Positions 44,750-55,421 of a stretch of 64,000 nt of DNA are shown in pieces. Source of the stretch: Cristatella mucedo (lineage: Eukaryota; Bryozoa; Phylactolaemata; Cristatellidae); contig WPIO01000020.1 in assembly GCA_009760855.2 (NCBI GenBank), positions 4,254,001-4,318,000 on the forward strand, given 5' to 3'. The translations under genes and the position numbers were made by a program. How positions within the stretch are numbered: position 1 is the first letter of the stretch; every line of letters starts with the position of its first letter. The notes beneath the pieces are model-generated. The model was not told the origin of the DNA, did not search any database, and worked only from the letters and a program-made list of their open reading frames with translations.

Positions 44750-47700
44750 GTGAGGGCCATGTCGTGTTTCGCGTGACCGTCCGCTGTTGCTGTGATTGCC
44801 AGTATGTGTGGGCTGCCCAACGTGGTGGTGGTTTGGCCCAGTGACCCAGACTGCGTACGGATGAGATACCTCTCGAGGCCAGTTATTTGTTGTCCGGCAA
44901 ACTTGCCATTCTATTTTTTTGTTAGATTGAGCCATTCTGCCGGCTCCATTGCTATGCACTCGCCGAGGATAAGTATAGCCTCAGCAAAAATCCTCATTTA
45001 TTCGTCTGCTGTGTGTTTTCCATACGAGTCTCGCAAGCAGTCAATCTCTTGGCTTTAAGCTGAACAGCTTATATAAGATCTGTTGACCCTGAGTTGACCT
45101 TATCTTCATCATCATTGAGGGACAGCAGGTTAACTATGCTGTCGGAAGAATCAAGTGGACTTAAACAATCAGCTGCAATATGGCATAATATTAATATTAT
45201 TATTATTGCATGATAATATTTCAATATTGCACATTGTAGCAGCAAAGCAACCTTACAATGCGACCCCTTGAATCTCTGGCCCGAAAGCTGCACACATCTA
45301 GTCGTGCTAGCAGGGGAGAAGTGCCAAAGACTTGCATCTGTATAGCCTGCCCATCCGAACTATCATAGGCAGTAATCGGCGATGTTCCGCCAGTTGTGAA
45401 TCATAGACTTAGCCTTGTCACTTAGGGGGTAGCGTGAACTTGAGCCTTCAGTTGCTGTAAACTTGTGAATGCGTTATGCGATTACTGTGTGCGGGCACGT
45501 GTAGATGCTGTGTCTGTTTCTCTTCATTGTTCTCCTTTAAGGTTTTTCTTGCTCACTTTTAGGTCCCTTCATTCTTTGGCTCCGGCATGCCTATCAGATC
45601 TACTCCTCCACCAGGCCAAGCATCGTACCACTTGCTTTTCGGAAACTGTTTACCCATACCTCATACAAACCTCAAATCCTTTGGAGACCAAGCATTTAGT
45701 TTGCATGCTCCCAAAGCCTGGAACTCTCTCCCGACTTGCATCACGACATCCCCTGACTTCACTACATTTAAAGAGAAATTTAAAATGCACACATTTATGA
45801 CAGTATTTAGTGGGTCCCCGTGATTTGTTCTTTATGTGCTGAGCAACCGTCGTAGCTCGAGTCCTGTCCAGATCCGTACCTCGATGTCTGTCCAGGCATC
45901 CTTTCTAGGAGCTGATTGTCAGTGGCTACCTTAACTTTTCCTTGCTCTTTTGCTTTTGCTCCGTTGTCTTTGCGATAGCTATTCAACCGTTGAATGAAAT
46001 CCTCTATCGGTATCGTCTATCGGTTCATTTCTGATTAAAGGTGCTATGCTTCTGACCCTCCCCCCCCCCACTCAAGCTGGGCAGGCCTTACCTGACTGGG
46101 TGCGCGATGTGTGTGTGTGCGTGTTGCAGGCATCAAGACAGAGGAAGGGCGAGAGCACCTGACAGCAAAAACTATGCACGCCTTCAAGTACGTGTACGAC
46201 CATCACTTCAAGGATGCTGACTGGTTTATGAAGGCAGATGATGACACGTACGTCATAGTAGAGAACCTGCGTCTGCTGCTGGCCGAGCATAGCCCCGATG
46301 AGCCGGTCTACTTTGGCCAACATTTCCACGTCATCGTGAAGCCTCAGGGCTACCACAGTGGAGGTAAGCCATTCGGCTCGGCGATCGACTGTGTCGACAC
46401 TGCATCGACTGTGGCATACCTGCCTGGCAGGGCTCTCTGCCTAGTTTACGTTGCTGGCCATCCGGCAGACGGCGCCGAGCCGTGTTTGTGACCCCGGCAT
46501 GTCCAAACTGTGTCAATCTGCCCAGGCTTGGCTTTGCTGAAAAAATGTACAAGCCTGTGACACTTCAGCAATCTTCTCAACCTATTTCTTTGGCCGGGTC
46601 ATCGCTTAAAACTGTTGTCTTCGGATTGAATGTCAGATGGCATTCCCCTTCTTATGCCCATTCATCCTCTGGCAAGTGAAATCTTGCTCCTACTTTTGTC
46701 CTGGGTGCTTGGTTCTATAAATTCCCCGGTACTCTCCCCCAACCTATCCTGGATACGTTGCTCGTTGTAATTATTATTCAGAATGGCAGTTTTGCACGGC
46801 CTACTAAGGAAAGTAACAAAAAGAAATTCCAAAGAGTAACAGCTCACTGTCCAATTATTTAAAATCCGTAGCAAGCTTTTTCATGCAAAAAGTTTCACCC
46901 TTCCTATGGGTGGCTTCATCCTTCATTGAGGTCTGGGTCTGTCCCCCTCCTTAGCTTTAATCTTACTATACTCCTAATCAGGAGCTTTTAATTTGCCAAG
47001 TTAAGTAAGAATGTAGTTTGACATTCTCTAAGCCGTAGGAACGTGATACCACATAGAATACCGAAGCGGGCTCAAATACGTTTATTCACACGGACGCCGC
47101 AGTGGGCCAGACTGCCCGCCCGGCGTCCTCCTCGACCTCCTCCCTCCCCAGGCCTTTGCCTCTCGTTACTTATATACCACTGTCATAAATCACAACATGA
47201 GATAAGCCAACGACGGCGTCATAATCTCAAAATGGCCACCAATAAGTCAATTTCTTTGCTTGGAGATCAGGTCGTGCTAAAACCGGATTCTAAATTCTTC
47301 CAATGGTCCTACTAGCACGGTAGTAGTCATCGTTTGCCATCTATAATCAAAACTCGTGAAATTTCTTAAATCTCAGCTTCAGCTCAAACTCATTAGGTTT
47401 CTTGACTAGTTATTGTTTTTCACAGCCATAACTTTATCAGCACCTGAAAGGCAGGAGCTTCTCTCTGAAGTCGACTGTCCACGGCTAAGTACGCGGATCT
47501 GGGTGATTTTGAAAACAGACTTGTGACATAGTGTGGAATTGTATCTTCAAAGCAAGATCCGCTAATCTTGGGCATTTCATAATGTAGCCTACTCTAAGGC
47601 TGAAAGATAATTTGCACGTCTTGATTTTGCCTTTCTCTTCTAGCTCAAACTGGCTTGAATATCGGCGCAGCTCGTGACGGCATGTGTAGCTGTTGACCTC

Positions 47701-50700
47701 GAAATTAAAAAGTGTGAGATGAATACAGTTGGCCATTGTCAACCTAGCATGCACCCCCCCCCCCGCCCTCTCCCGGTACGCAAAGGCGGGAGGGGGGGAG
47801 ATCCGATCGCTGAGAATTATTGTAATCCGTTGTTGGCAATGAATGGCACTGAAACATTTGATACATGGTCAGTATGGTGCTTTGAAATATAAAGCACACT
47901 AGCTATCGACCAGTCACTGGTCACTTTGTCAGTGGTGCAAGCTAGCGTTTTCGTTTTCAAGTAATTAGCACAGCAAGTATTAAGATCTGTACCTGCTTTA
48001 GTCCCTTGTATATAGTAATAAAAATATTAATAAATCGTTATTAGTACCCTAAGAGTACTAACTCTCTCAAGTCTCTTTCATAGTTGCTGGTAAGGAAACT
48101 TGTCGATTAATCATTGATAATATGTACAACCTCACACTCAAGTTTATAAGGGACTATTAACATGGACGAAGCAATTACTTTGAGGAGTGGGTGGGTTATA
48201 GCTTCGTTTTTAAGTGTCATCGAGTCATTGGATATCATGCTGTCAGTCGGCAGCAAGTTCCACTTTTGGGAGCAAACGAAGTAAAGGCATGGTCTCCGAT
48301 AGATTTCTTATAGAATAAATTCATTTATATAGCACCCTAAGATAAATTAATCTCTATTAATGAGCTTCACATGTGCCTTGGGGGTCGAGCCCACGACCTC
48401 GGCCGTCCAATACATTTGCCTTGACCTTGGTCGGGCAAGCACCTTAACCACACCTAAGCGACTAGACAAGTGGAGCAGGTGCTACAACTAGAAGACCGAT
48501 GAGTCAGTATTACAAATAGGTAACCTAGATCAAGAGACTAAAAGGACCTCAAAGTGAGTGATAATATTGAAGTCGAAAAGCTGCTCAATAAGAGAGAGCT
48601 AATGCATGTTGAAGAGAAGCGGCGCACTGTGGCAGGCAGTTTTGACGTTCATGATAGACAAGGCCACCTGCAGAACGTATTGCACAGGCTGGAAGGCCTA
48701 GACATAGTATGTTACAGAACTTTAGTGTGGGGGATGACGTAAACGAATGGACCAGCTTGGCTTTATAATTCATTTATATTCATTTGTATAGCGCCCAAAG
48801 TGAACTTAATCTCTATTCAGGCGCTTCACATATGCCTCAGGGCTCGAGCCCACGACCTTCAGTCAGACCTTGGTCGGGGTGAGCACCTTAACCGCTAGAC
48901 CAAACCAGCACGGCTTTGATATCTTTATCTAAGCAGGCATGGATTTTTGCAACTTTATGTAGATGAAGGTTGGCAGACTTGACTACGGGGGGGGGGCAGC
49001 CGATTGGCAGCCAGTGGAAGGTCAGTTTTTATTGGGATACCCAGATTTCACTCACAGGCTTCTGGTGATGTGCTGGCCCACCCATTATGAGCGCTGAACT
49101 TTCTAGCTTCCAAGTGACACTGGGCTTTGCCCATAACTATCAAGCTGGTTTTGCCAGTCATTCGATTTGATAAAGTTAGCTGCCACCCAATTGCAAATTT
49201 CAGCAATATAGGCTGCAAGGATTTTGAGAGAATTTGAGGTGGCGAAAGATGGTGGGGATCAAAGTTCAAATACAGCTTCGCATCATCTGGCTAAAAATGA
49301 AAGCCTCGGTTGTGCTCGGCAGTTGCACAGACATGAGGGTAAGTTTAAATTTTGAGAAGAAATACCTAAAGCAGTTTCCTTGGGTACCCCATACTTCGAA
49401 GGGTCGCCTACTAAATCTTGCGCATCGACTATGCTAGCTATGATCGACAACAGCAGATCCAAGCCTCTCATAAAGAGGACATAAGATGTGGAGTCTAGAT
49501 GGCAAGCAGTCTTCTTAGACGAGGAGATAAGGTTTGAGGTTTGGTCAGCAGGGTCAGACTTGAAGGTGGACATCGAGTCAGAATAAGGAACAGAAGGTTG
49601 AGTGCCCAGCAGGCATGTCACCTAGGGGATGGACTCAGGGATGGTGGTTGCCAAGCAGCTAGCAAAACGATGTGCTAAATCGCTATAAGCATCGTTATTA
49701 ATGTTGCTGATCTGGGAGCAGTAATGTGATGATTGATGGAAGACAGCATCGTTTATAAAATTGTGCATCTATGATTTGCCAATGTTTTCAGAGAAGGTAG
49801 ATTCGACCTCAGCTCGGCAGATGGCTCGTCGGTACCATAGTCCTTGTATGCCAGTCGATGGACAGTCGGTCCTGATCTTTTGTGTGGTTTTTCATGCTTG
49901 CACTTAGTAGATAGAGTATTCTACTTTAATATCTGTAATAATTAATAATATCTAGTAATTAATAGCTGTAATCACAGGTCACCATAGTGAGGGCGTACAT
50001 TGTACTTAGTCTGAGGAGAGGATACATCCAGAATGGCGGCTAACATAATATTGAAATATACTCCAGCTGAGGGCTAGTCGGATGGAGGATTGAGTAGAAG
50101 GGGTTAGGAAGGTATTTTTTGTTCATGAAAAATATCTCAAGAGTGTTAAGGTTTGTGACCTGCAGATGAATTTTGATACCGAAGGTACAAGTTTAGAGGG
50201 AATGAGATTTGCTAGCTGTCAGGTGTCGCAGTAGCCGAGCTGGTTTGGTCCAGCGTTTAAGGTTCGCCCCGACCAAGGTCTGGCTGAGGTCGTGGGCTCG
50301 AGCCCCGAGGCATATGTGAAGCGCCTGAATAGAGATTAAGTTCACTTTGGGCGCTATACAGATGAATTCTATTTATTTATAAAGCAACTCTTGGTACTTT
50401 TAGGGGGATAGGTTTCTGCCACCATTGGTATCTTGATGTTGGAGGAACTCAAGTACAATAATGTGAATGACTGCCTCGAGGGGACTGCAAAGCAGAAATG
50501 GCTAAAAAAAAAAAGTATAGTGGCAGAAGAGTCTTTACGGCACCGCTTGCAGCAGCAATAAAGGGTCGCCTACATTCGAACCCACGACCTCGGTCCCGAT
50601 GTCGTAAAAGCAACACCTTGGCTAGTGTGCCATCACGGCTACAAGTGCTATTTTCCACTATCTCTGTTGACGTGGTCTTGGATTATAGAAGAAAGAGAAG

Positions 50701-51962
50701 CTACTTTGCATGGCACCGATTATTGCCGGCTAATTAAGTCAATTTCAGGTCTGCGTCAGTGCAGATAGAACACTGGCATCATCAAGAATCATGTCGGGTG
50801 ATATTAGGGATTTACTGCATGCAGTTCAGCCACAAAGAAAAAACTAAGCCTATCCTGTTTACGACCGGTCGGTCCAAAGATGCTTCTATTTGCATATTAT
50901 TCGAAATCTTCGTCAGGTGTCTCCAGATACTAGAATATATATATATATAGCATACAAGTGAATGGGTATAAAAATGGATGTTTCAATACCCACACAACCT
51001 AGTTTTTCGTTATCGAGCAAAACTTGTAAAATGCCCACAGTACACCGAATGGTAAAGACTTGGTAATACTATGTGCTGTCGACCCTCCCCATGGGTTTTA
51101 ATGTTTTGCTGTGTTGTGTTACTCCAATTCTCGGTCTCCTTGCGACCTATTTCAAGTATTCGAATTTAAAATATTCAGACAGTTGGTTGTTATCCTTGGT
51201 TCCAAGCGCCGGTTTAACATACCATGAGCCGCTCGTGAGAACTGGACTTGCGGGGCAGCTGGTATAGCCGGCTAACGAAACTGATTGGTCTGCTGTGAGC
51301 TATGCTGCAAGTGGCCGGCTCAAGCCATGTGTCATGAAGCTTCGTCAGCCGGCTCTTCGGGTGTTGACTTATAGGTGCCGGCTATGTGCTCAGCAAGGAA
51401 GCTGTGAAGCGTTTCGCTCTGTTTGGCCATCACAACCATAGTCTCTGCCGAGAGGACTCCGGTGCCGAAGATGTGGAAATGGGTACTTGCATGCAGAATC
51501 TCGGCGTGAAGGTCGGAGAATCTTACGACAAGCAGGGTCGGAGTCGTTTCCATTGCTTTAACATGGGTGACCATCTTCATCGGAACTACCCGGACTGGTA
51601 CTTGCAGTATGATTCTCATGGTGTGAAGTCGGTAAGTCCTGGTTTGCAGGAAACCTGTAATAGCATTAAACGTTTTTAGCGATCGCTGCTTGAAGTGTTG
51701 TATCCAAGTCACGACTTGATCGTATGATCTGTGAGAGTGTGACGGCGTGATCTTTCCTGTTACTCTGACTCGCTGAGGTTAATCGGCGTTGTAGGGCATT
51801 GACTCCATTAGCGAATATCCCATAACGTTTCACTACGTGAGCCCTAATGAGATGTGGAACTTGGAGTATTACACGCACCGGCTGAAGACCTACGGGCGAG
51901 GTGCTGAGGGCGATGTGGCCAGCTCAGTGGAGCTTCATCCATACTACCTGAGCCTGCCGTAG
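44504..51962 (+). CDS. C1GALT1: Core 1 beta-1,3-galactosyltransferase (four exons, 5' incomplete)
   Basis: Glycosyltransferase family 31. It transfers galactose from UDP-Gal to GalNAc-Ser/Thr to make core 1 (T antigen) O-glycans in the Golgi. Exons 44504-44749, 46130-46363, 51375-51631 and 51795-51962 join in one open frame of about 301 codons with GT-AG introns of phases 1, 1 and 0. Motifs in order: VRVLCWVMTSPETL, HVKKTWGSRC, DADWFMKADDDTYVIVENLR (DDD metal site), EPVYFGQHF, GGAGYVLSKEAVKRF, GAEDVEMGTCM, RFHCF and ISEYPITFHYVSPNEMW. They follow human C1GALT1 (363 aa) closely. The N-terminal cytoplasmic tail, anchor and start codon are missing. No break was seen in the four exons, so a working gene is likely. 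Confidence 0.95.
45535..45835 (+). mobile_element. L2-like LINE fragment in C1GALT1 intron
   Basis: TTGCTCACTTTTAGGTCCCT, CATCGTACCACTTGCTTTTC, CTCATACAAACCTCAAATCC, ACAGTATTTAGTGGGTCCCC. It covers the C-terminal reverse-transcriptase region and lacks the 3' UTR, so it was cut at both ends. Confidence 0.85.
46130..46363 (+). CDS. C1GALT1: C1GALT1 exon b
   Basis: Acceptor after a TG-rich stretch (GTGTTGCAG); donor GTAAGC at 46364. Encodes KTEEGREHLTAKTMHAFKYV, the metal-binding KADDDTYV and FGQHFHVIVKPQGYHSGG. The 1.4 kb intron before it contains a LINE fragment. Confidence 0.95.
47046..47200 (-). repeat. Possible LTR remnant (family E-like)
   Basis: AGAATACCGAAGC then TCAAATACGTTTATTCAC resembles AGAACACCGAAGC...ATTTATT at 17.42 kb. 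The minus strand has GAATAAACG. Short match only. Confidence 0.3.
47755..47764. repeat. Poly-C run
   Basis: About ten C in a row, followed by a GGGAGGGGGGGAG patch. Confidence 0.7.
48318..48454 (-). repeat. SINE B copy
   Basis: AATTCATTTATATAGC..., GGGTCGAGCCCACGACCTCG, then a short insertion and CCTTGGTCGGGCAAGCACCT. It lies in the 5 kb C1GALT1 intron. Confidence 0.8.
48769..48913 (-). repeat. SINE B copy
   Basis: ATTTGTATAGCGCCCAAAG, TGAACTTAATCTCTATTCAG, GGGCTCGAGCCCACGACC, CCGCTAGACCAAACCAGCAC. Complete and well preserved. Confidence 0.92.
48955..49880 (-). mobile_element. Decayed L2-like LINE in C1GALT1 intron
   Basis: Minus-strand pieces follow an L2-like reverse transcriptase in order: FASCLATTIPESIP, SKYGVPKETALGISSQNLNL, MTGKTSLIVMGKAQCHLEAR and FSAHNGWASTS. 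Many stops and shifts; old. Not clearly the same family as the 39.5 kb copy. Confidence 0.6.
49881..50230. other. Unassigned intronic stretch
   Basis: AT-rich, no open frame or repeat partner recognised; possibly more of the preceding LINE. Confidence 0.3.
50231..50368 (+). repeat. SINE B copy
   Basis: GTAGCCGAGCTGGTTTGGTC, GAGGTCGTGGGCTCGAGCCC, GAAGCGCCTGAATAGAGATT, AAGTTCACTTTGGGCGCTAT, ACAGATGAAT. Best plus-strand copy; head, short body and LINE-like tail are all visible. Confidence 0.93.
50513..50640 (-). repeat. SINE A copy
   Basis: TGGCAGAAGAGTCTTTACGG, AGCAGCAATAAAGGGTCGCC, CATTCGAACCCACGACCTCG, TAGTGTGCCATCACGGCT. Part of the body and the tail are deleted. Confidence 0.85.
51375..51631 (+). 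CDS. C1GALT1: C1GALT1 exon c
   Basis: Acceptor GTTGACTTATAG; donor GTAAGT at 51632. Encodes GAGYVLSKEAVKRFALFG, the conserved GAEDVEMGTCMQNLGV and NYPDWYLQYDSHG. The intron before it is 5.0 kb and holds at least five repeat copies. Confidence 0.95.
51795..51962 (+). CDS. C1GALT1: C1GALT1 last exon
   Basis: Acceptor GGCGTTGTAG; stop TAG 51960-51962. Encodes GIDSISEYPITFHYVSPNEM, WNLEYYTHRLKTYGRG and a short C-terminus ending YYLSLP. The intron is only 163 bases. The C-terminus is shorter than in human. Confidence 0.93.
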   Translation, partial: GIDSISEYPITFHYVSPNEMWNLEYYTHRLKTYGRGAEGDVASSVELHPYYLSLP

Positions 51963-52469
51963 ACTATTGCAAGTTTTATTATCCATATTATGTGATGCCT
52001 GTTATACACCTGGTGCGCACTCTTCTCTCGGCAAACAAGACCTGTGCAGATCAAGAGCTGCTAGAAAAGCCTCCATTCCATTGGCGTTACAGTCGTCGCA
52101 GAGGATGTTTTTCAGGATAGTCGCTTGCCGGGTGTCAGCGATCTGTGTTATAACTAGAGCCTTTTATCGCTAGCACCTTGCTTACAGATTGGCTTTTGAC
52201 TGGCGATGCTGCTGGGACTCGATTGCCTGCGACCGGCGAGCAGATGCTTCATACCTAAGGTGGTATGGCTTTGTCCATCCGCGTTTTTTATGGCCGTTTC
52301 TTGTTGTGCAGCAGACAACGCGGTTGTGCAAATAATATCGGGTAATTAAAGCAGGCCGTGCAGCGGCAGCCGTCCAGAAACTCTCTTCCTGCATTGGTCA
52401 TTCATCAGTCTGTCAGACATATTGATGCAATCGTCGAACCTAATCAGACTAGCCTAACTAGATCGAGAT

Positions 52470-52554
52470 CTAGCGTGGGCTCGAGCCCTGCAGCATATGC
52501 AGAAGCGCCTGAATAGATATTTGAGTTGCCATAGGGCACTATACTAATGAATTA
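52470..52554 (+). repeat. SINE B, 5' truncated
   Basis: GTGGGCTCGAGCCCTGCAG, AGAAGCGCCTGAATAGATAT, then AGGGCACTATACTAATGAAT. It lies downstream of the C1GALT1 stop, possibly within its 3' UTR. Confidence 0.7.
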
Positions 52555-52916
52555 GGCTGTCGTCCGAAAGCAGACGGTTTGCTTACGTAATTGCCACGTT
52601 GTAAGCCCCTAGTCAAATACACAACCGGAAGATGACGTACTGTTATCTCCTTTGCTGCAAGGCACTGCATTCCGACTTTAAGTACCGAAAACCATAAATG
52701 TCTATATGATGTATATCTGTACTCAAATCGCGATTCCATGTTTAAACTTGCTGTCGAGTGTGTTTTGTTATGATAAGCCATTTGAAGATAAAAATTGCGA
52801 AATAGGCCTGAATTTTGTGCAAACTGATCACCTCGGGTAACAATTATTGGTTTAATTTTTAATTTTACTGGCTAGTAAGTGTTAATTACTCGTGATACTT
52901 CTTCAGTATTATTGAA

Positions 52917-52922
52917 AATAAA
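52917..52922 (+). other. Possible C1GALT1 polyadenylation signal
   Basis: AATAAA about 960 bases after the stop; another lies at 53031-53036. Which one, if either, is used is unknown. Confidence 0.25.
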
Positions 52923-53181
52923 AATGACTATCGTTCCCGAAAAAATTTGGCTGTTGTGACCAAGACTGTGATAGCTTTGAATTTTCCAGAACTTTGCAAG
53001 TTGCAGCTATGGCAAAAAAGTCTCGTGCCAAATAAAAAAAGTCTTAGTTTCATGTGCGATATAAATTTCATTCGTAATCACATTTGTAAATCATACTGTA
53101 ACGAAACGCAATCAAATTGCCAGAAAACGTAAAGTGGTTCAGTATTTGATGAGCCTGCCTTTATTGTTGATAGAAAAAAAT

Positions 53182-53342
53182 AGCTGATTTAACAGCCTCT
53201 TTCGTATAGCGACAGAAGAGCCTTGATGGCTATCACTACCGTTTGCAGTGGCAATACAGGATTGCCCACTGCAGGATTCGAACCCACGACCTCGGGACCC
53301 GAGGTCGTGAAAAGCAACCGCCTTAGCTAGTGCCATCACGGC
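53182..53342 (-). repeat. SINE A copy
   Basis: AGCTGATTTAACAGCCTC, GACAGAAGAGCCTTGATGGC, GGATTCGAACCCACGACCTC, GGTCGTGAAAAGCAACCGCC. Complete. Confidence 0.92.
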
Positions 53343-53409
53343 TAGAAAAGTGGCTAAGGCATGCTATTGATCAGTTGTTCTACATGTGAACACATCGCAA
53401 TTATTTGCT

Positions 53410-53482
53410 TCCTGTGCAGTGTATATTAAATGCCCAGAAAGAGATTCAAATTCTCAGAGAAGGGCCCTATACAAATTTAAAC
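53410..53482 (+). repeat. LINE tail, diverged
   Basis: AAATGCCCAGAAAGAGATTC, AAATTCTCAGAGAAGG, GCCCTATACAAATTTAAA. Family 1 or SINE B-type tail only. Confidence 0.5.
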
Positions 53483-53991
53483 GTCGCCCTCCAGTTAGTT
53501 CCGCTTGCCCAAGTGGATACTTACTGTGTCGGCATTTTCCAGAGGTGGCATCAAGAGGCTGCGAGCATCCGGAGAACATGATCGGGACTCGGGCGGGGCT
53601 TTCTGTGAGAGCTTTCTGCCAAGGACAGTATGACGAGAATATGGTAGGCGACTTGGCTTGGGGGCTGATCCATGAGTGATTTACAGTACGATTGAAAATC
53701 TCGAAAAACCAATCCTCTGAGGTTATTTCTTATAGCCTCTGAGGCTATTTCCTATGGATAGAGTATAAATATATATTAATAGCGATTCCTTTATTATTTT
53801 CTGGCTAAATGTAAAACAAAGGACGCGAAATAGCTCTTTTCTCATTGGAAATGAGAAAATTTCAGTACATAACTGACCCGATAAAACAGGAAAGTTGGCC
53901 ATGAAATGGCCTTTTTATACTTAAGGCATAAGCAGTTAGGAAATAATACTTGCTGCTTAACCAAAGCTGTGTTACATTGTGTCATTAATAG
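53483..53991. other. Unassigned stretch
   Basis: A 97-codon frame at 53.39-53.68 kb without motifs, then AT-rich sequence. Nothing recognised. Confidence 0.3.
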
Positions 53992-54208
53992 TACAGTGGT
54001 CCCTCGGCTTACGCGTGTCTCGACATGCGGGCGTTTCGAGATACGAGCTGTCTCTTGGCAGATTTTCTGCTTTTGAGTTTCGAGCTAAAATTCGGGCTAC
54101 GAGCCAGCTTCAGTCAGATATAGTCGTCCCTCGCCACTCCGCGCTTCGACTTTCGCGGTTTCACTCTATCGCGGTTTTTTCAAATACTGTATATTCATTA
54201 AAAAGTTC

Positions 54209-54841
54209 CGTCCTCCCAACACCACTTCGCTGATCCAGCCGACGGATGAAGGCGTTATTCGTGCGTTCAAGGCCCTCTACACGCGAAACACCCCGCAGCA
54301 CCTCGTGGAAGGCACGGACCTTAAGGAGAACTTCTTGCTGAAGGAGTACTGGCAGCAGCATAACATCTCGATCTGTCTGATGAGCATCCAGGCCGCATTG
54401 AATTACATATGAAAGACGGAGACCGTGAAGGTGAGCTGGAAGAAGTTGTGGCCTGGAATCGTCCACGACTACAGAGGATTCGCCCCAGAGGATATAAGCG
54501 ACTCGGCAGTGGATGAGGTAGCTTGGCTAGCCCGGATGCTAGGAGGAGAAGGTTTCGAGGATATGACCCGCGGTGATGTGGATGAGCTGTTGGAGACGCA
54601 TTCGGCTCCCTTAACTGACGAGGATCTGGTGGAGATGACTAAATCTGCGAGTGAGAAGGAGCAGCCGGATGTTCCTGGGGGTCAGGAGGAAGAAGTAGGC
54701 CTTACACGTAAGCGTCTCTCGAAAGTCGTGAGAACTATTAAGGAATTACAGGACATGATTGGCGAATGGGGCCTACAAATGATGTATGCATTGCGGTTCC
54801 GGAATGCACTTGATGCTGCAAAAGTCTCCTCGCGCGTATGA
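54209..54841 (+). pseudogene. Tigger-like transposase, C-terminal part
   Basis: Reads PPNTTSLIQPTDEGVIRAFK (region of the third catalytic residue), LYTRNTPQHLVEGTDLKENF, LKEYWQQHNISICLMSIQAA, one in-frame TGA at 54410-54412, then VSWKKLWPGIVHDYRGF, DEVAWLARMLGGEGFEDMTR and PLTDEDLVEMTKSASE. This matches Tigger/TIGD1-type pogo transposases closely. The N-terminal DNA-binding and first catalytic parts are absent, so the copy is dead. Apart from the stop the frame is clean. Confidence 0.92.
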
Positions 54842-55081
54842 AAAGACAGCAACTGCCTATCGCGATGTTCTTCAGACGTGCACCCAGACATCCACTGCCT
54901 ACGCCTAGTACTCCTTCAGCGGAAGAAAACGACGACGCACCTGCTGAAGATACTGCACCGCCTGATGACTCCTACTGAGGTCGTGTCTTCAGAGGAGCAG
55001 TAACCTTGCTCTTCTTTGCTGTGCAGTACATCTCTTCCTTTTCATCGCTTCGTCATCGAACAAGTTGCACTATTTTCATAG

Positions 55082-55421
55082 TGTGTGAGCCTGCTGCTTC
55101 TGCTATTGTAGTTAGTGCAGCAGCATCGGCCACTGATGTATGCCCCATCTGCAACAGGTGGTTGGGCAATTGACTCGGTGCAGCGTCGGCAGTGTACCTA
55201 GTGAACAGTATGCCGATCCCTTCAACCAATGCTAGTAGAACGCCACCAATTACAGAAGACCCGGTCATAGCCATAGCCTCACTTCTCACGGACAAAATTG
55301 CTCCAGTGAGGACTCTGCTTGTTATAGAATTTCAATGATCCTCATTTTTCCTAATGTAAATGATTTCGCAGGCCGATGCTGCTGCACTAATTACAAAAGC
55401 AGAAGCAGCAGGCTCACACAA
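55082..55421. repeat. Inverted pair of LTR ends (family A)
   Basis: About 49 bases at 55082-55130 (GTGTGAGCCTGCTGCTTCTG onward) are repeated in reverse complement at 55373-55421, nearly identical. The right arm is the LTR end that also occurs at 10668 and 453. The 240 bases between them show no coding frame. Confidence 0.75.
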
